Shown: one piece after another, positions 15,315 to 22,825 of the stretch
Position numbering within the stretch: position 1 is the first letter of the stretch
Layout of the letters: each line of letters begins with the position of its first letter
Assembly: GCA_028724545.1 (NCBI GenBank)
Contig: JAQYCU010000050.1
Location: 1-62,538, forward strand
Reading direction: 5' to 3'
DNA: 62,538 nucleotides
DNA from: a bacterium
GTDB taxonomy: Bacteria > Bacillota > Clostridia > Lachnospirales > Lachnospiraceae
Position numbers and translations under genes: made by a program
The notes under the pieces: generated by a model
The model's input: the letters and a program-made list of their open reading frames with translations, nothing else
Told to the model about the DNA's origin: nothing
The model's database searches: none

Positions 15315-17714
15315 ATGGAATATAGCGACAACGAAATTACACAGTATGTAGAAAAATATTTTTCGGATATTTCAGGTAAACTGAAACAGGAGCAGAAAGA
15401 TATTATCCGTAATATTTTATCAGGAAGAGATGTTATGGCAATTTTGCCGACAGGCTTTGGCAAATCTGTTTGCTTTCAACTGCCTGCCGTGATGATGAAA
15501 GGAATTACACTGGTAATATCGCCATTAGTTTCGCTGATGCAGGACCAGGTTGAAGAATTGAAGGAGAGGAATATTCCGGCACTATGCTTAAGCAAGGGAG
15601 AAGAAACCAGCAAAAAAGAAATGTTTTCTGCAATAGTAGCGGGAAAATATAAATTAATCTATACAGCTCCGGAGCGTTTGAAAAGAGAAGACTTTATCCG
15701 GCTTGTAAAACAACTGGACATTTCTATGATTGCTGTGGATGAAGCACATTGTGTATCTATGTGGGGATATGATTTCCGACCTGATTATTTAACAATTAGT
15801 AAATTTATCAGAAAATTGCCGAAGCGTCCTGTCATAGCAGCCTTTACGGCAACAGCTACAAAATTTTTGCAGGAAGATGTGATTAAGGCATTGCAATTAA
15901 AGAAACCGTATGCACCGGAAACAAAATATGCCCGTGAGAATCTGACATTTGATGTGCAGATTTGTGGAGATAAAGCGTCCAAAACGAAGCGCATGTATCA
16001 GTTTCTTGAAGAACATAAAGATGAATGTGGCATTATATTCTGCGCAACGGTGGAAACGGTTAATAATCTTTGCCAGGATTTACAGGAAAAAGGGTATACT
16101 GTTACAAAATATCACGGTCAGTTAAGGAAAAAAACAAGAGATGCTAACCAGAGATTTTTTAAAAAGCGAGAAAAAGGGATTATGGTGGCTACCAATGCAT
16201 ATGGTATGGGAATAAATAAGAAGAATGTGCGATATGTTCTTCATTACAACGTCCCTGCGAGCATAGAAAATTATTATCAGGAAGCAGGAAGGGCAGGACG
16301 TGACCGAAAACCGGCACGCAGCAGGCTGCTTTTTTTGGAAGATGATGTGGCAGTGCATGAGCAAATGATAAAAATGCAAAAAGAGGAGTCAGTATTTCCA
16401 GAGGAAATCGCAGAATTTCGTTATCAATTGGCGAGGAAACGTCTGACGTATATGAAGGAATATTGTTATTGCACAAAAAAGAAAAAAGGAGAAAAGACGT
16501 TCCCCGAGCAGGATTCGCAAAAGTTACAGAAATATATACAAGAATATTTCTTCGGCAGGGATTTTCAGGAAGAACAGGATGACCAGACAAAACAAATACC
16601 GGAACGGACCAACCAGATACAACAGGCGAATACACCGGAACAGACTAACCAGTTAAAACAAACGAATACACCAGAACGGACCAATCAGTTAAAACAAACG
16701 AATACACCAGAACAGGATAAAACACAACAAAAGGGGATACTGTATACGCAGCAGAAATTAGAAGAACAGTATCATTTACTGGAGGAACATTTGCAGAAAA
16801 AGAATATTTTGTTCGTCAATCGTACTAAGGTTGCGTCTGTCTTACGAAACGGAACATACCCGTGGGGAGAAGAATATGAGGTGGCGGTGGGTTCACCAAA
16901 AGCAGAATGGAGACGCACCGTTATCTGTCAATTAAAGGGAGAACGTCTGAATTATTTTGATATGATGGTTGCTGACGCCGTATTTACACTCGAAGTTTTG
17001 GAGGAAAAAAGGATATATGTAAAAAATATTGCGCAACTGTTATCGGGCGATTTGAACATTTCCTTGCAGAAAAGCAAAAAAGAAGCCATTGTAAACAGCA
17101 TAGAGAAAATGCGAAATATAGAGATAGTTATTGACAGAAGCAGGTCAATGGATTTGGGAATATCGTATGGAGAAGAAGAAAAACTAAAAAAAATACAAGG
17201 TAAGTTTCTTCCATTGGAACGTATCGGGGATTATGGATATGCGTATCAGGAATTGCCGCCGTTGTACTACTACGCCCAGATGACACAACATATCGAAATG
17301 TTCCGGACAGAACATCTGGTAGTAGAAACCGGGGAAAATAAGAAAATGCCGGATAGCATAGAAAATCTTATGCTGAAATTTTATTTGTTATATCGTGTTG
17401 AGATGATGAAAAATAATAAGGCGTTGACACGGGCAAAAAAAGTACAGGAAAAACCCGTACTGGCGCATACCATCCGTTTCGAGCAGGAAGACAACAGAAG
17501 AAAAGGAATGTATGAAATATTGGGGATGGAGGAAGATAGCAACTATTTTCAAAAAGTAAAGAGAATCAGTATAGAATCCAAAATAGAACAAATTCTATCT
17601 TCCTTTTGTCAAAAAGGACTGATAAAAGGTTTTTCGTGGATAAATGACGATGGGAGAAAGACGGGGGTAGAATTGTATTATCGTCTGGAAAGAGCAAGAG
17701 AGGAAGAAGAATAA
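15315..17714 (+). CDS. RecQ-type superfamily 2 helicase with an initiator-like C-terminal region
   Basis: 799 residues. Residues 1-370 are a complete RecQ helicase core: LPTGFGKS (44-51), DEAHC (142-146) followed by the RecQ-specific aromatic loop SMWGYDFRPDY, FTATAT, and the motif VI QEAGRAGRDRKPA. The zinc-binding region is reduced to YCYC. A linker with three TNQ(L/I)xQxNTPE repeats follows. The last 270 residues (LNYFDMMVADAVFTL, PPLYYYAQMTQHIEMF, LKFYLLYRVEMMKNNK, and a final winged-helix-like segment) resemble Firmicutes plasmid-type replication initiator proteins; this is from memory and moderate. It stands alone behind its own promoter, next to iteron-like repeats. Confidence 0.75.
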   Translation: MEYSDNEITQYVEKYFSDISGKLKQEQKDIIRNILSGRDVMAILPTGFGKSVCFQLPAVMMKGITLVISPLVSLMQDQVEELKERNIPALCLSKGEETSKKEMFSAIVAGKYKLIYTAPERLKREDFIRLVKQLDISMIAVDEAHCVSMWGYDFRPDYLTISKFIRKLPKRPVIAAFTATATKFLQEDVIKALQLKKPYAPETKYARENLTFDVQICGDKASKTKRMYQFLEEHKDECGIIFCATVETVNNLCQDLQEKGYTVTKYHGQLRKKTRDANQRFFKKREKGIMVATNAYGMGINKKNVRYVLHYNVPASIENYYQEAGRAGRDRKPARSRLLFLEDDVAVHEQMIKMQKEESVFPEEIAEFRYQLARKRLTYMKEYCYCTKKKKGEKTFPEQDSQKLQKYIQEYFFGRDFQEEQDDQTKQIPERTNQIQQANTPEQTNQLKQTNTPERTNQLKQTNTPEQDKTQQKGILYTQQKLEEQYHLLEEHLQKKNILFVNRTKVASVLRNGTYPWGEEYEVAVGSPKAEWRRTVICQLKGERLNYFDMMVADAVFTLEVLEEKRIYVKNIAQLLSGDLNISLQKSKKEAIVNSIEKMRNIEIVIDRSRSMDLGISYGEEEKLKKIQGKFLPLERIGDYGYAYQELPPLYYYAQMTQHIEMFRTEHLVVETGENKKMPDSIENLMLKFYLLYRVEMMKNNKALTRAKKVQEKPVLAHTIRFEQEDNRRKGMYEILGMEEDSNYFQKVKRISIESKIEQILSSFCQKGLIKGFSWINDDGRKTGVELYYRLERAREEEE
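16598..16715 (+). repeat. 36-bp in-frame tandem repeat in the helicase linker
   Basis: About three copies of a 36-bp unit encoding ERTNQLKQTNTP-type sequence. The last two copies are nearly identical at the DNA level, so copy number may vary between strains without breaking the frame. It joins the helicase core to the C-terminal region. Confidence 0.8.
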
Positions 17715-17720
17715 ATAATG

Positions 17721-17910
17721 CGAAAATCTGAAAGGGGAGAATAACAAGAAGGCATAATAGAAAAGTCTGATGAAGGAGAGTGCGACGAAAGAGCATAATA
17801 AAAAGTCCGACGGAGGAGAGTGCGATAAGAGAGTACAATAAAAAGTCCGATGAAGGAGGGTGACAAGAAAACATACTAAAAAAAGTCCGGACGGGGAGAG
17901 AACCAGGGAT
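17721..17910. repeat. 40-bp tandem repeat array between convergent genes
   Basis: Four full units at 17721-17760, 17761-17800, 17801-17840 and 17841-17880 and a partial fifth, each beginning near AAAAGTC(C/T)GA. The inner units agree at about 30 of 40 positions. The last unit supplies the left arm of the bidirectional terminator, so the array may have grown by duplication of a terminator arm. It has no ribosome site and no convincing reading frame. Confidence 0.8.
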
Positions 17911-17944
17911 TATCCTAGCGTAATTTCTCCGTCCGGATTTTTTT
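17886..17944. terminator. Bidirectional terminator between the helicase and HTH genes
   Basis: Stem of TCCGGACGG(GG)AGA with TCTCCGTCCGGA, with seven Ts after it on the + strand and a run of As before it, which gives a T-run on the minus strand. The right arm lies inside the 3' end of the HTH gene and encodes its last residues. Confidence 0.8.
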
Positions 17945-18347
17945 CTTCCAGTGCCGTTACGGGAACAGACTTCTTTGTTTTCTGCGTTTCGACGGAATTT
18001 TCCGTTTGCAATTTAGCTGAATGCTGCAGGCATTTTAACTGTTTGCACATTGCAAGGACAAACTGCTTTTCTTCAACAGTGCATTCCTGCAAATAAAGCA
18101 GAATCTGGTCCGTCACCATATCGTATTTGCATAAATAATCTTCGTCACGGAAAAATTCGCTCAAAGAGATATTCAATGCGGAACATAATTTTTCCACAAC
18201 AAAAACAGTAGGACGTTTGGTATTATGCTCAATCTGCCCTAAATATGTTGTTGTAATTTCTGCACGTAATGCCAATTGTTCCTGACTCAGACCTAAATTT
18301 GTCCGAAGTTCCAGTAAACGGCTTCCAATATTAAAGTTATTTTTCAT
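17910..18347 (-). CDS. HTH XRE-family transcriptional regulator
   Basis: 145 residues. A Cro/C1-type helix-turn-helix occupies residues 5-62 (IGSRLLELRTNLGLSQEQLA, then YLGQIEHNTKRPTVFVVEKL). A C-terminal helical stretch of unknown role follows (LLYLQECTVEEKQFVLAMCKQ) and then a polar tail that runs into the terminator. The ATG at 18347 is chosen because a TTGCAT/TATAAT promoter lies immediately upstream; an ATG at 18359 (MVVIM) is the alternative. It probably controls itself or the island; palindromes such as ACTATAGT and CATACTATG at 18393-18432 lie just beyond the promoter. Confidence 0.85.
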   Translation of the reverse strand: MKNNFNIGSRLLELRTNLGLSQEQLALRAEITTTYLGQIEHNTKRPTVFVVEKLCSALNISLSEFFRDEDYLCKYDMVTDQILLYLQECTVEEKQFVLAMCKQLKCLQHSAKLQTENSVETQKTKKSVPVTALEEKNPDGEITLG

Positions 18348-18363
18348 AATCACCACCATAGTT

Positions 18364-18393
18364 ATTATATTTTCTTTGCTAATTGTTATGCAA
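18364..18393 (-). promoter_or_regulatory. Promoter of the HTH regulator with nearby palindromes
   Basis: Read on the minus strand: TTGCAT, an 18-base spacer and TATAAT, ending about 17 bases before the start codon. Dyads CATACTATG and ACTATAGT lie upstream at 18393-18432 and are operator candidates. Confidence 0.65.
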
Positions 18394-18491
18394 CATACTA
18401 TGATTTGCATAAATATACTAACTATAGTATATATTCTGGCTGTAATTGAAATTCCAATTTTTTGAGAAAAGAGGATAAGGGACAAAACGAA

Positions 18492-18555
18492 AAATGAGGC
18501 TGATTGGAATCCTTTATCGATAAAACGGGTAAAGAAGTGCCTATCAGCCTCATTT
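18492..18555 (-). terminator. Intrinsic terminator of the Rpn-type gene
   Basis: A 13-bp perfect inverted repeat (AAATGAGGCTGAT with ATCAGCCTCATTT), with a T-rich tract (TTTTTCGTTTTGT) after it on the minus strand. A T-rich tract also follows on the + strand. Confidence 0.7.
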
Positions 18556-18607
18556 ATGTTTTGCTGTTTTATTATTTTATATTTTGTTGTACATATTTAA
18601 TGCTGTA

Positions 18608-19798
18608 CTATTTTGCTGCCTCGTGTTCTGCCAGAAGTGCGTTGTAAATGGCATCAACATCATAATCTGGTCCAAAACTGCCGGCGACATCATAAATAGG
18701 CTGGATTTTGGAAAGTTCCTCATCCAGGTCTTCAGCGATCTCTAAGGCAGTTTTGCCCTTTTTTATTTTACGGGTAATCATTGAAATTAGATTTTGTATA
18801 ATGCCACGCTCAATACCCTGCTCGATACCTTGCTCAATACCCTGCTCGATACCTTGCTCAATACCCTGCTCGATACCTTGCTCAATACCTTGCTCAATAC
18901 CCTGCTCGATACCTTGTTCAATGCCTTGCTCAATTCCCAGTTCAAAACCCTTTTTTTCAGCTCTTTCGTATAAGGCCTCTCCCAAATTGCACATATTGTT
19001 TACCTCCAGTCCTGTGTCTTCCACATTCATTACCATATTATGCTCTTTTTCCAGTATACGAACCACATCCTGTTTTGGCTTTGTGGATAGCAAAGTTTCC
19101 AGCATATGGACGAGTTTGTTCTTGGATGCCTCAATATCTTCGGATTCGCGTATCCGGATGATATAGGCTTCCATCTTGTCAAATTCGCTGTACGGCACTT
19201 CCTGTCCGTAAATATTCTCCGGTGCAAATGCGTACCGTGTGATGCCGTCCATGTCATTTTCGGCATCCATGCAAATCCAGATGCTGACTACCTTTTTGAT
19301 ATTGTCATAATCCGAATGGAAAAATTCGGTGTTCTTCTGTGCTGACAGCATCCGTGCCAGATAATACTGGACCCTGTTTTCAATGTGATAGGACAGTTTT
19401 TTGCTGTCCGTTGTTTTCTGCGCTTCCACGTTCAGAAGAATTTTTATCTGTTCTTTCCCGTGATGGACGGAAAAACGTATATCATACCGTACTTCTCCTT
19501 CGCCCGGAACCAGGTCAACATTCTGTTCGCCGACCAGTTTCCCGTAGTTGGAATATCCCGGGTCCACCATCGTGTTTCTGATTCTGACATCGCCGATGGA
19601 ATCAATGATGTCAGAAAGTTCCCGGTGACGGAACTCCGTCATGGTGTTAATTAGAATATACCCCAAAATCTGTGGGTCTGCAAGTATGTTGCATACGTTT
19701 TCGTTGTACCGGCGTACCAGTTCGTCCGTCGTTTCAATGGAACCGGCCAGATTTGTTTTGCCCAAGTGCATCCCTCCCTGCATGTCAGGGGATAACAT
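18608..19798 (-). CDS. PD-(D/E)XK (Rpn/PDDEXK_2-type) nuclease family protein
   Basis: 396 residues. The N-terminal half has the nuclease-like core of Rpn/PDDEXK_2 proteins: VRYDIRFSVHH with the Asp, then ILLNVEAQKTTD with the Glu-x-Gln/Lys, and HIENRVQYYLARML. Members of this family were first annotated as transposases and are now seen as recombination-promoting nucleases. Then comes a run of about ten GIEQ tetrapeptides plus GIER, a repeat common in this family. A short C-terminal domain follows. GGGG lies about 10 bases before the ATG. A minus-strand promoter is at 19949-19977. Confidence 0.8.
   Translation of the reverse strand: MLSPDMQGGMHLGKTNLAGSIETTDELVRRYNENVCNILADPQILGYILINTMTEFRHRELSDIIDSIGDVRIRNTMVDPGYSNYGKLVGEQNVDLVPGEGEVRYDIRFSVHHGKEQIKILLNVEAQKTTDSKKLSYHIENRVQYYLARMLSAQKNTEFFHSDYDNIKKVVSIWICMDAENDMDGITRYAFAPENIYGQEVPYSEFDKMEAYIIRIRESEDIEASKNKLVHMLETLLSTKPKQDVVRILEKEHNMVMNVEDTGLEVNNMCNLGEALYERAEKKGFELGIEQGIEQGIEQGIEQGIEQGIEQGIEQGIEQGIEQGIEQGIERGIIQNLISMITRKIKKGKTALEIAEDLDEELSKIQPIYDVAGSFGPDYDVDAIYNALLAEHEAAK
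18809..18940 (-). repeat. 12-bp tandem repeat encoding GIEQ
   Basis: Eleven units of 12 bp. Two slightly different versions alternate over 18809-18880 to give a 24-bp higher-order period. The length stays a multiple of three, so expansion or contraction would keep the frame. Confidence 0.95.
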
Positions 19799-19948
19799 GA
19801 GCAGTTTTATCCCCTTTTTTGGAATGAAAAATTTATTTTAGAAATTAAAGCAGAGAAAAAACTCCGGATACGTATCAGAGGGCGAAAATGCCGTTACCGG
19901 AAAGTCCGGTATCATTGCATGCAAATAAATAACATCTGCTTTAAATAG

Positions 19949-19977
19949 AATATATCATAACATATGTTAAAAAACAA
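19949..19977 (-). promoter_or_regulatory. Promoter of the Rpn-type gene
   Basis: Minus strand: TTGTTT, 17 bases, TATATT, with the palindrome AACATATGTT in the spacer. The start codon is about 150 bases further on. Between 19978 and 20127 I see neither gene nor clear signal. Confidence 0.45.
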
Positions 19978-20127
19978 TAGGGCAAAGTTGCCGGTTATGC
20001 AGGGGTGCATTTAGCAAAATTCAATGAACCAAGCCAGAGCAGCTGTCTTTTTGGAAAGGGGATTTTTGTAAAAAGTGCTGTTTTTGGACAGTGCTTTTTG
20101 GATATGTTTCCAGATGGTGTCCCCGTC

Positions 20128-20280
20128 AGCGCAGGACTCCGTTTTCTATCAAGGGCACGCTTTCGCTGCGCAAACTACGCAACAGTACATAGTATCCTAA
20201 AAAACAGGATACAAGTACTGGCGAGTTTGTAAGCACCCTTTAATAGAAAAGGAGACCTGCGCTGCCGGGCAATCCAGGCT
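20128..20280. repeat. Long palindromic intergenic repeat, copy A (complete)
   Basis: An imperfect palindrome of about 136 bp: the left arm CAGCGCAGGACTCCG... at 20128 pairs with ...GGAGACCTGCGCTG ending near 20264, with inner pairs AAGGG/CCCTT, CAAACT/AGTTTG, CAGTAC/GTACTG and a GTATCCT/AGGATAC tip. The stretch 20151-20280 occurs again 192 bases downstream. No reading frame of quality is present. It is probably a non-coding mobile or REP-like element. Confidence 0.75.
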
Positions 20281-20342
20281 ATTGACAAAAACTATTTCAA
20301 AATCCTGCATGTAGTGGCATAGCAGCAACCGACATTATTTAC

Positions 20343-20472
20343 AAGGGCACGCTCTCGCTGCGCAAACTACGCAGCAGTACATAGTATCCTGAAAAACAGG
20401 ATACAAGTACTGGCGAGTTTGAAAGCACCCTTTAATAGAAAAGAAGTCCTGCGCTGCCAGGCAATCCAGGCT
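20343..20472. repeat. Long palindromic intergenic repeat, copy B (left arm missing)
   Basis: About 130 bp that match copy A with roughly ten differences, including the GTATCCT/AGGATAC tip and the right arm, but without the left CAGCGCAGGACT arm. Several differences fall in loops, and one (CTAAAAA versus CTGAAAA) restores a loop rather than the stem. Confidence 0.8.
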
Positions 20473-20513
20473 GCTGGCAAATCCTTTTCCTGAACAGCCA
20501 CTTTCTACCGGGC

Positions 20514-20588
20514 TGTGATAAAAACAGACTTTCCTAAAATGGCAGCAAAGCGAGAGCGTGCTGCTGAAGGAAAGTCTGTTTTATCACA
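20514..20588. other. Large perfect-stem hairpin before the riboflavin operon
   Basis: A stem of about 21 bp with one bulge (TGTGATAAAA(A)CAGACTTTCCT with AGGAAAGTCTGTTTTATCACA) and an inner CAGCA/TGCTG stem. The loop carries GCGAGAGCGTGC, which also appears in reverse in copies A and B, so it may belong to the same repeat group. No clear T-run follows. Confidence 0.65.
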
Positions 20589-20624
20589 TGTCCTTTGACG
20601 AGTTGCAGCAGCCAAATTCCAGGG

Positions 20625-20653
20625 TTGCAAAAACCAATAATCCGCTATATAAT
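20625..20653 (+). promoter_or_regulatory. Promoter of the riboflavin operon
   Basis: TTGCAA at 20625-20630, a 17-base spacer and a perfect TATAAT at 20648-20653, about 18 bases before the riboswitch. Confidence 0.8.
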
Positions 20654-20670
20654 AGACTACGTTATAGTAG

Positions 20671-20790
20671 AATCTTCAGGGCGGAGTGAAATTCTCCACC
20701 GGCGGTATTCCATAGAGTAAGCCCGCGAGCCGAAAGGTATGATTTGGTGCGAATCCAAAGCCGACAGTATAGTCTGGATGAGAGAAGATA
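20671..20790 (+). promoter_or_regulatory. FMN riboswitch (RFN element)
   Basis: All the conserved blocks of the RFN aptamer are present in order: ATCTTCAGGGCGGAGTGAAA, CCACCGGCGGTA, AGCCCGCGAGC, GGTGCGAATCC, GCCGACAGT and GGATGAGAGAAGA. FMN binding is known to shut off riboflavin genes by terminator formation or occlusion of the ribosome site. A terminator stem follows at 20812-20844, so control here is most likely transcriptional. Confidence 0.97.
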
Positions 20791-20811
20791 AAAATAGTGT
20801 GTTTATTATGC

Positions 20812-20844
20812 CCTGAACGTTACTGTCTGCGTTCAGGTTTTTTT
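20812..20844 (+). terminator. Riboswitch-controlled terminator
   Basis: Stem CCTGAACG/CGTTCAGG with a 10-base loop and seven Ts. It is the probable off-state of the FMN switch. The next 155 bases before ribD are AT-rich with two TTTT(G/A)CAAAAAAxATGAAAAAA repeats and no gene. Confidence 0.9.
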
Positions 20845-20999
20845 ATGGAAAGATTTTGCAAAAAAATATGAAAAAAGATTTTACAAAAAATATGAAAAAA
20901 TCATAGAAAAAATTAGCGAAAATGCTTTTCGGCATAATAACACAACCTTCTCGTTTCGGAAAATGAGATAGGAAGCCCTGTATAGCAGGAGGTGTTTTT

Positions 21000-22082
21000 T
21001 TGGAAGAAAAATATATGCTCCGTGCCATTGCGTTGGCAAAGAAAGGAAAAGGAAAAGTCAATCCCAATCCATTAGTAGGAGCAGTAATCGTAAAAGATGG
21101 CAAAATAATAGGAGAAGGATATCATGCAAAATATGGTGACCTTCATGCAGAACGACACGCATTTGCCAACACAACACAGGATACAAAAGGTGCAGAAATG
21201 TATGTAACACTGGAACCGTGTTGTCATTATGGAAAACAGCCACCGTGTACACAGGCCATTATAGAACATGGGATTCAAAAAGTGTATATAGGCTCTGATG
21301 ACCCAAATGCTCTTGTAGCAGGAAAAGGAATTTCTATTCTGCGTGAAGCAGGGATAGAGGTAGAAACACATGTCCTGAAAGAAGAATGTGATGCCCTGAA
21401 TCCGGTATTCTTTCATTATATTACACACAAGACGCCTTATGTTGTTATGAAATATGCTATGACAGCAGATGGAAAGATTGCATGTGACAATGGAGAAAGC
21501 AAATGGATTACCGGAACAGAGGCAAGACAGAGGGTGCAGGAAACCAGAAATGAATTGACGGGAATTATGGCAGGCATACAGACAGTACTGCAGGATAATC
21601 CAAATTTGACTTGCCGGCTTCCGGAGGGCAGAAATCCGGTGCGTATTATTTGTGACAGCCACTTAAGAATGCCATTGGACTCTAACATTGTCCGTACTGC
21701 AAAAGAAATTCCGGTAATCGTTGCTACGATATCAGATGATGCAGAAAAACAGGAAGCATTGTGTCAGGCAGGTGTGGAGATAGTACGGGTAAAAGAAAAA
21801 GACGGCAAAGTGGATTTGCAGGATTTGATGATACATTTAGGAGAAAGAAAAATAGATGGAATATTGCTGGAAGGTGGAGGAACACTAAATCAAAGTGCTT
21901 TGGCTGCAGGTATTGTAAATCATATCCAGGTTTATATTGCACCAAAGATTTTTGGTGGAAATGGAAAATATACACCGGTAAGTGGCATCAGTGTGGAAAA
22001 TCCTTCTCAGGCCTATAAACTGGCAAATCAGACGATTCAGACGATTGGCTCTGACATTTTGATAGAATATGATGTGATATAG
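21000..22082 (+). CDS. ribD: Bifunctional diaminohydroxyphosphoribosylaminopyrimidine deaminase / reductase
   Basis: 360 residues, the usual length. The N-terminal deaminase has the zinc site HAERHAF and EPCCHYGKQPPC. The C-terminal reductase begins at PYVVMKYAMTADGKIA and contains LLEGGGTLN. It performs two successive steps of riboflavin synthesis, deaminating the pyrimidine ring and then reducing the ribosyl side chain. The start is TTG at 21000, 7 bases after GGAGG; an ATG at 21015 is the alternative. First gene of the riboswitch-controlled ribD-ribE-ribBA-ribH operon. Confidence 0.97.
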   Translation: MEEKYMLRAIALAKKGKGKVNPNPLVGAVIVKDGKIIGEGYHAKYGDLHAERHAFANTTQDTKGAEMYVTLEPCCHYGKQPPCTQAIIEHGIQKVYIGSDDPNALVAGKGISILREAGIEVETHVLKEECDALNPVFFHYITHKTPYVVMKYAMTADGKIACDNGESKWITGTEARQRVQETRNELTGIMAGIQTVLQDNPNLTCRLPEGRNPVRIICDSHLRMPLDSNIVRTAKEIPVIVATISDDAEKQEALCQAGVEIVRVKEKDGKVDLQDLMIHLGERKIDGILLEGGGTLNQSALAAGIVNHIQVYIAPKIFGGNGKYTPVSGISVENPSQAYKLANQTIQTIGSDILIEYDVI

Positions 22083-22095
22083 AGGAGATGAGTTT

Positions 22096-22770
22096 ATGTT
22101 TACGGGTATTGTCGAGGAGATGGGAACCATTCGTTCGATTTCCAAAGGAAGTAAGTCGGCAGTTCTTACAATAGAAGCTTCCGCTGTTTTAGAAGGCAGC
22201 AAGATAGGCGATAGTATTGCAGTAAATGGTGTGTGTCTGACGGTAACATCGATTACAGCAACACAATTTTGTGCTGATGTAATGGCAGAAACGCTTCGCA
22301 GAAGTTCTCTTGGAGAATTAAAACGGGGAAGCAAAGTGAATTTAGAACGTGCGATGTCGGCAGATGGCAGATTCGGTGGACATATTGTATCGGGACATAT
22401 TGACGGAACGGGGACTATCGTGTCACTGACACCAGAGGACAATGCTGTATGGGTAACCATTCAGGCACCGGACAGAATACTAAAGTATATTGTCGAAAAA
22501 GGTTCTATTGCGATTGATGGAATCAGTCTGACAGTAGCCGGCGTGACGGACAGCAGCTTTTCGGTATCCGTTATTCCCCATACCGGTTCGGAAACAACAT
22601 TGTTGCAAAAAAAGCCAAAAGATGTGGTGAATCTGGAAAATGACATTATTGGAAAATACGTTGACCGTTTATTGCATTTTGATACAATTTCTGACCAGAA
22701 AAATGATGTGGAAAATAGCAGCAAAAAGTCTGGCATCACATTGGATTTTCTGGCGCAGAATGGATTTTAA
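22096..22770 (+). CDS. ribE: Riboflavin synthase, alpha subunit
   Basis: 224 residues, slightly longer than usual because of a polar tail. It starts with the invariant MFTGIVEE and has two tandem lumazine-binding domains with the repeated motifs VNGVCLTV and IDGISLTV; GGHIVSGHIDGTG marks the first active-site half. It dismutates two 6,7-dimethyl-8-ribityllumazine molecules to riboflavin and the pyrimidine precursor. AGAGGAG precedes the ATG, 13 bases after the ribD stop. Confidence 0.97.
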   Translation: MFTGIVEEMGTIRSISKGSKSAVLTIEASAVLEGSKIGDSIAVNGVCLTVTSITATQFCADVMAETLRRSSLGELKRGSKVNLERAMSADGRFGGHIVSGHIDGTGTIVSLTPEDNAVWVTIQAPDRILKYIVEKGSIAIDGISLTVAGVTDSSFSVSVIPHTGSETTLLQKKPKDVVNLENDIIGKYVDRLLHFDTISDQKNDVENSSKKSGITLDFLAQNGF

Positions 22771-22825
22771 AAAGGATGTTTTGAAATTGCCATAAGGCAT
22801 TACAATATAGGAAAAGAGGTAGAAT

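Noticed and set aside
11353-18500. Direct repeats at the island edges as attachment sites
   Set aside because: I compared the ends by eye and found no convincing flanking repeat and no integrase or tRNA gene, so the island borders are not fixed.
18809-18940. Evenly spaced repeats considered as a CRISPR array
   Set aside because: Units are 12 bp with no unique spacers and lie in a coding frame. No CRISPR array or cas gene was seen anywhere in the window.
18708-19166. 152-codon + strand frame of CSIP repeats opposite the Rpn-type gene
   Set aside because: It is only the antisense reading of the GIEQ repeat; the opposite frame has the nuclease-family core, promoter and start.
20005-20232. 75-codon frame across palindromic copy A
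   Set aside because: It reads through a structured repeat, lacks a ribosome site, and part of it repeats in copy B without a continuing frame.
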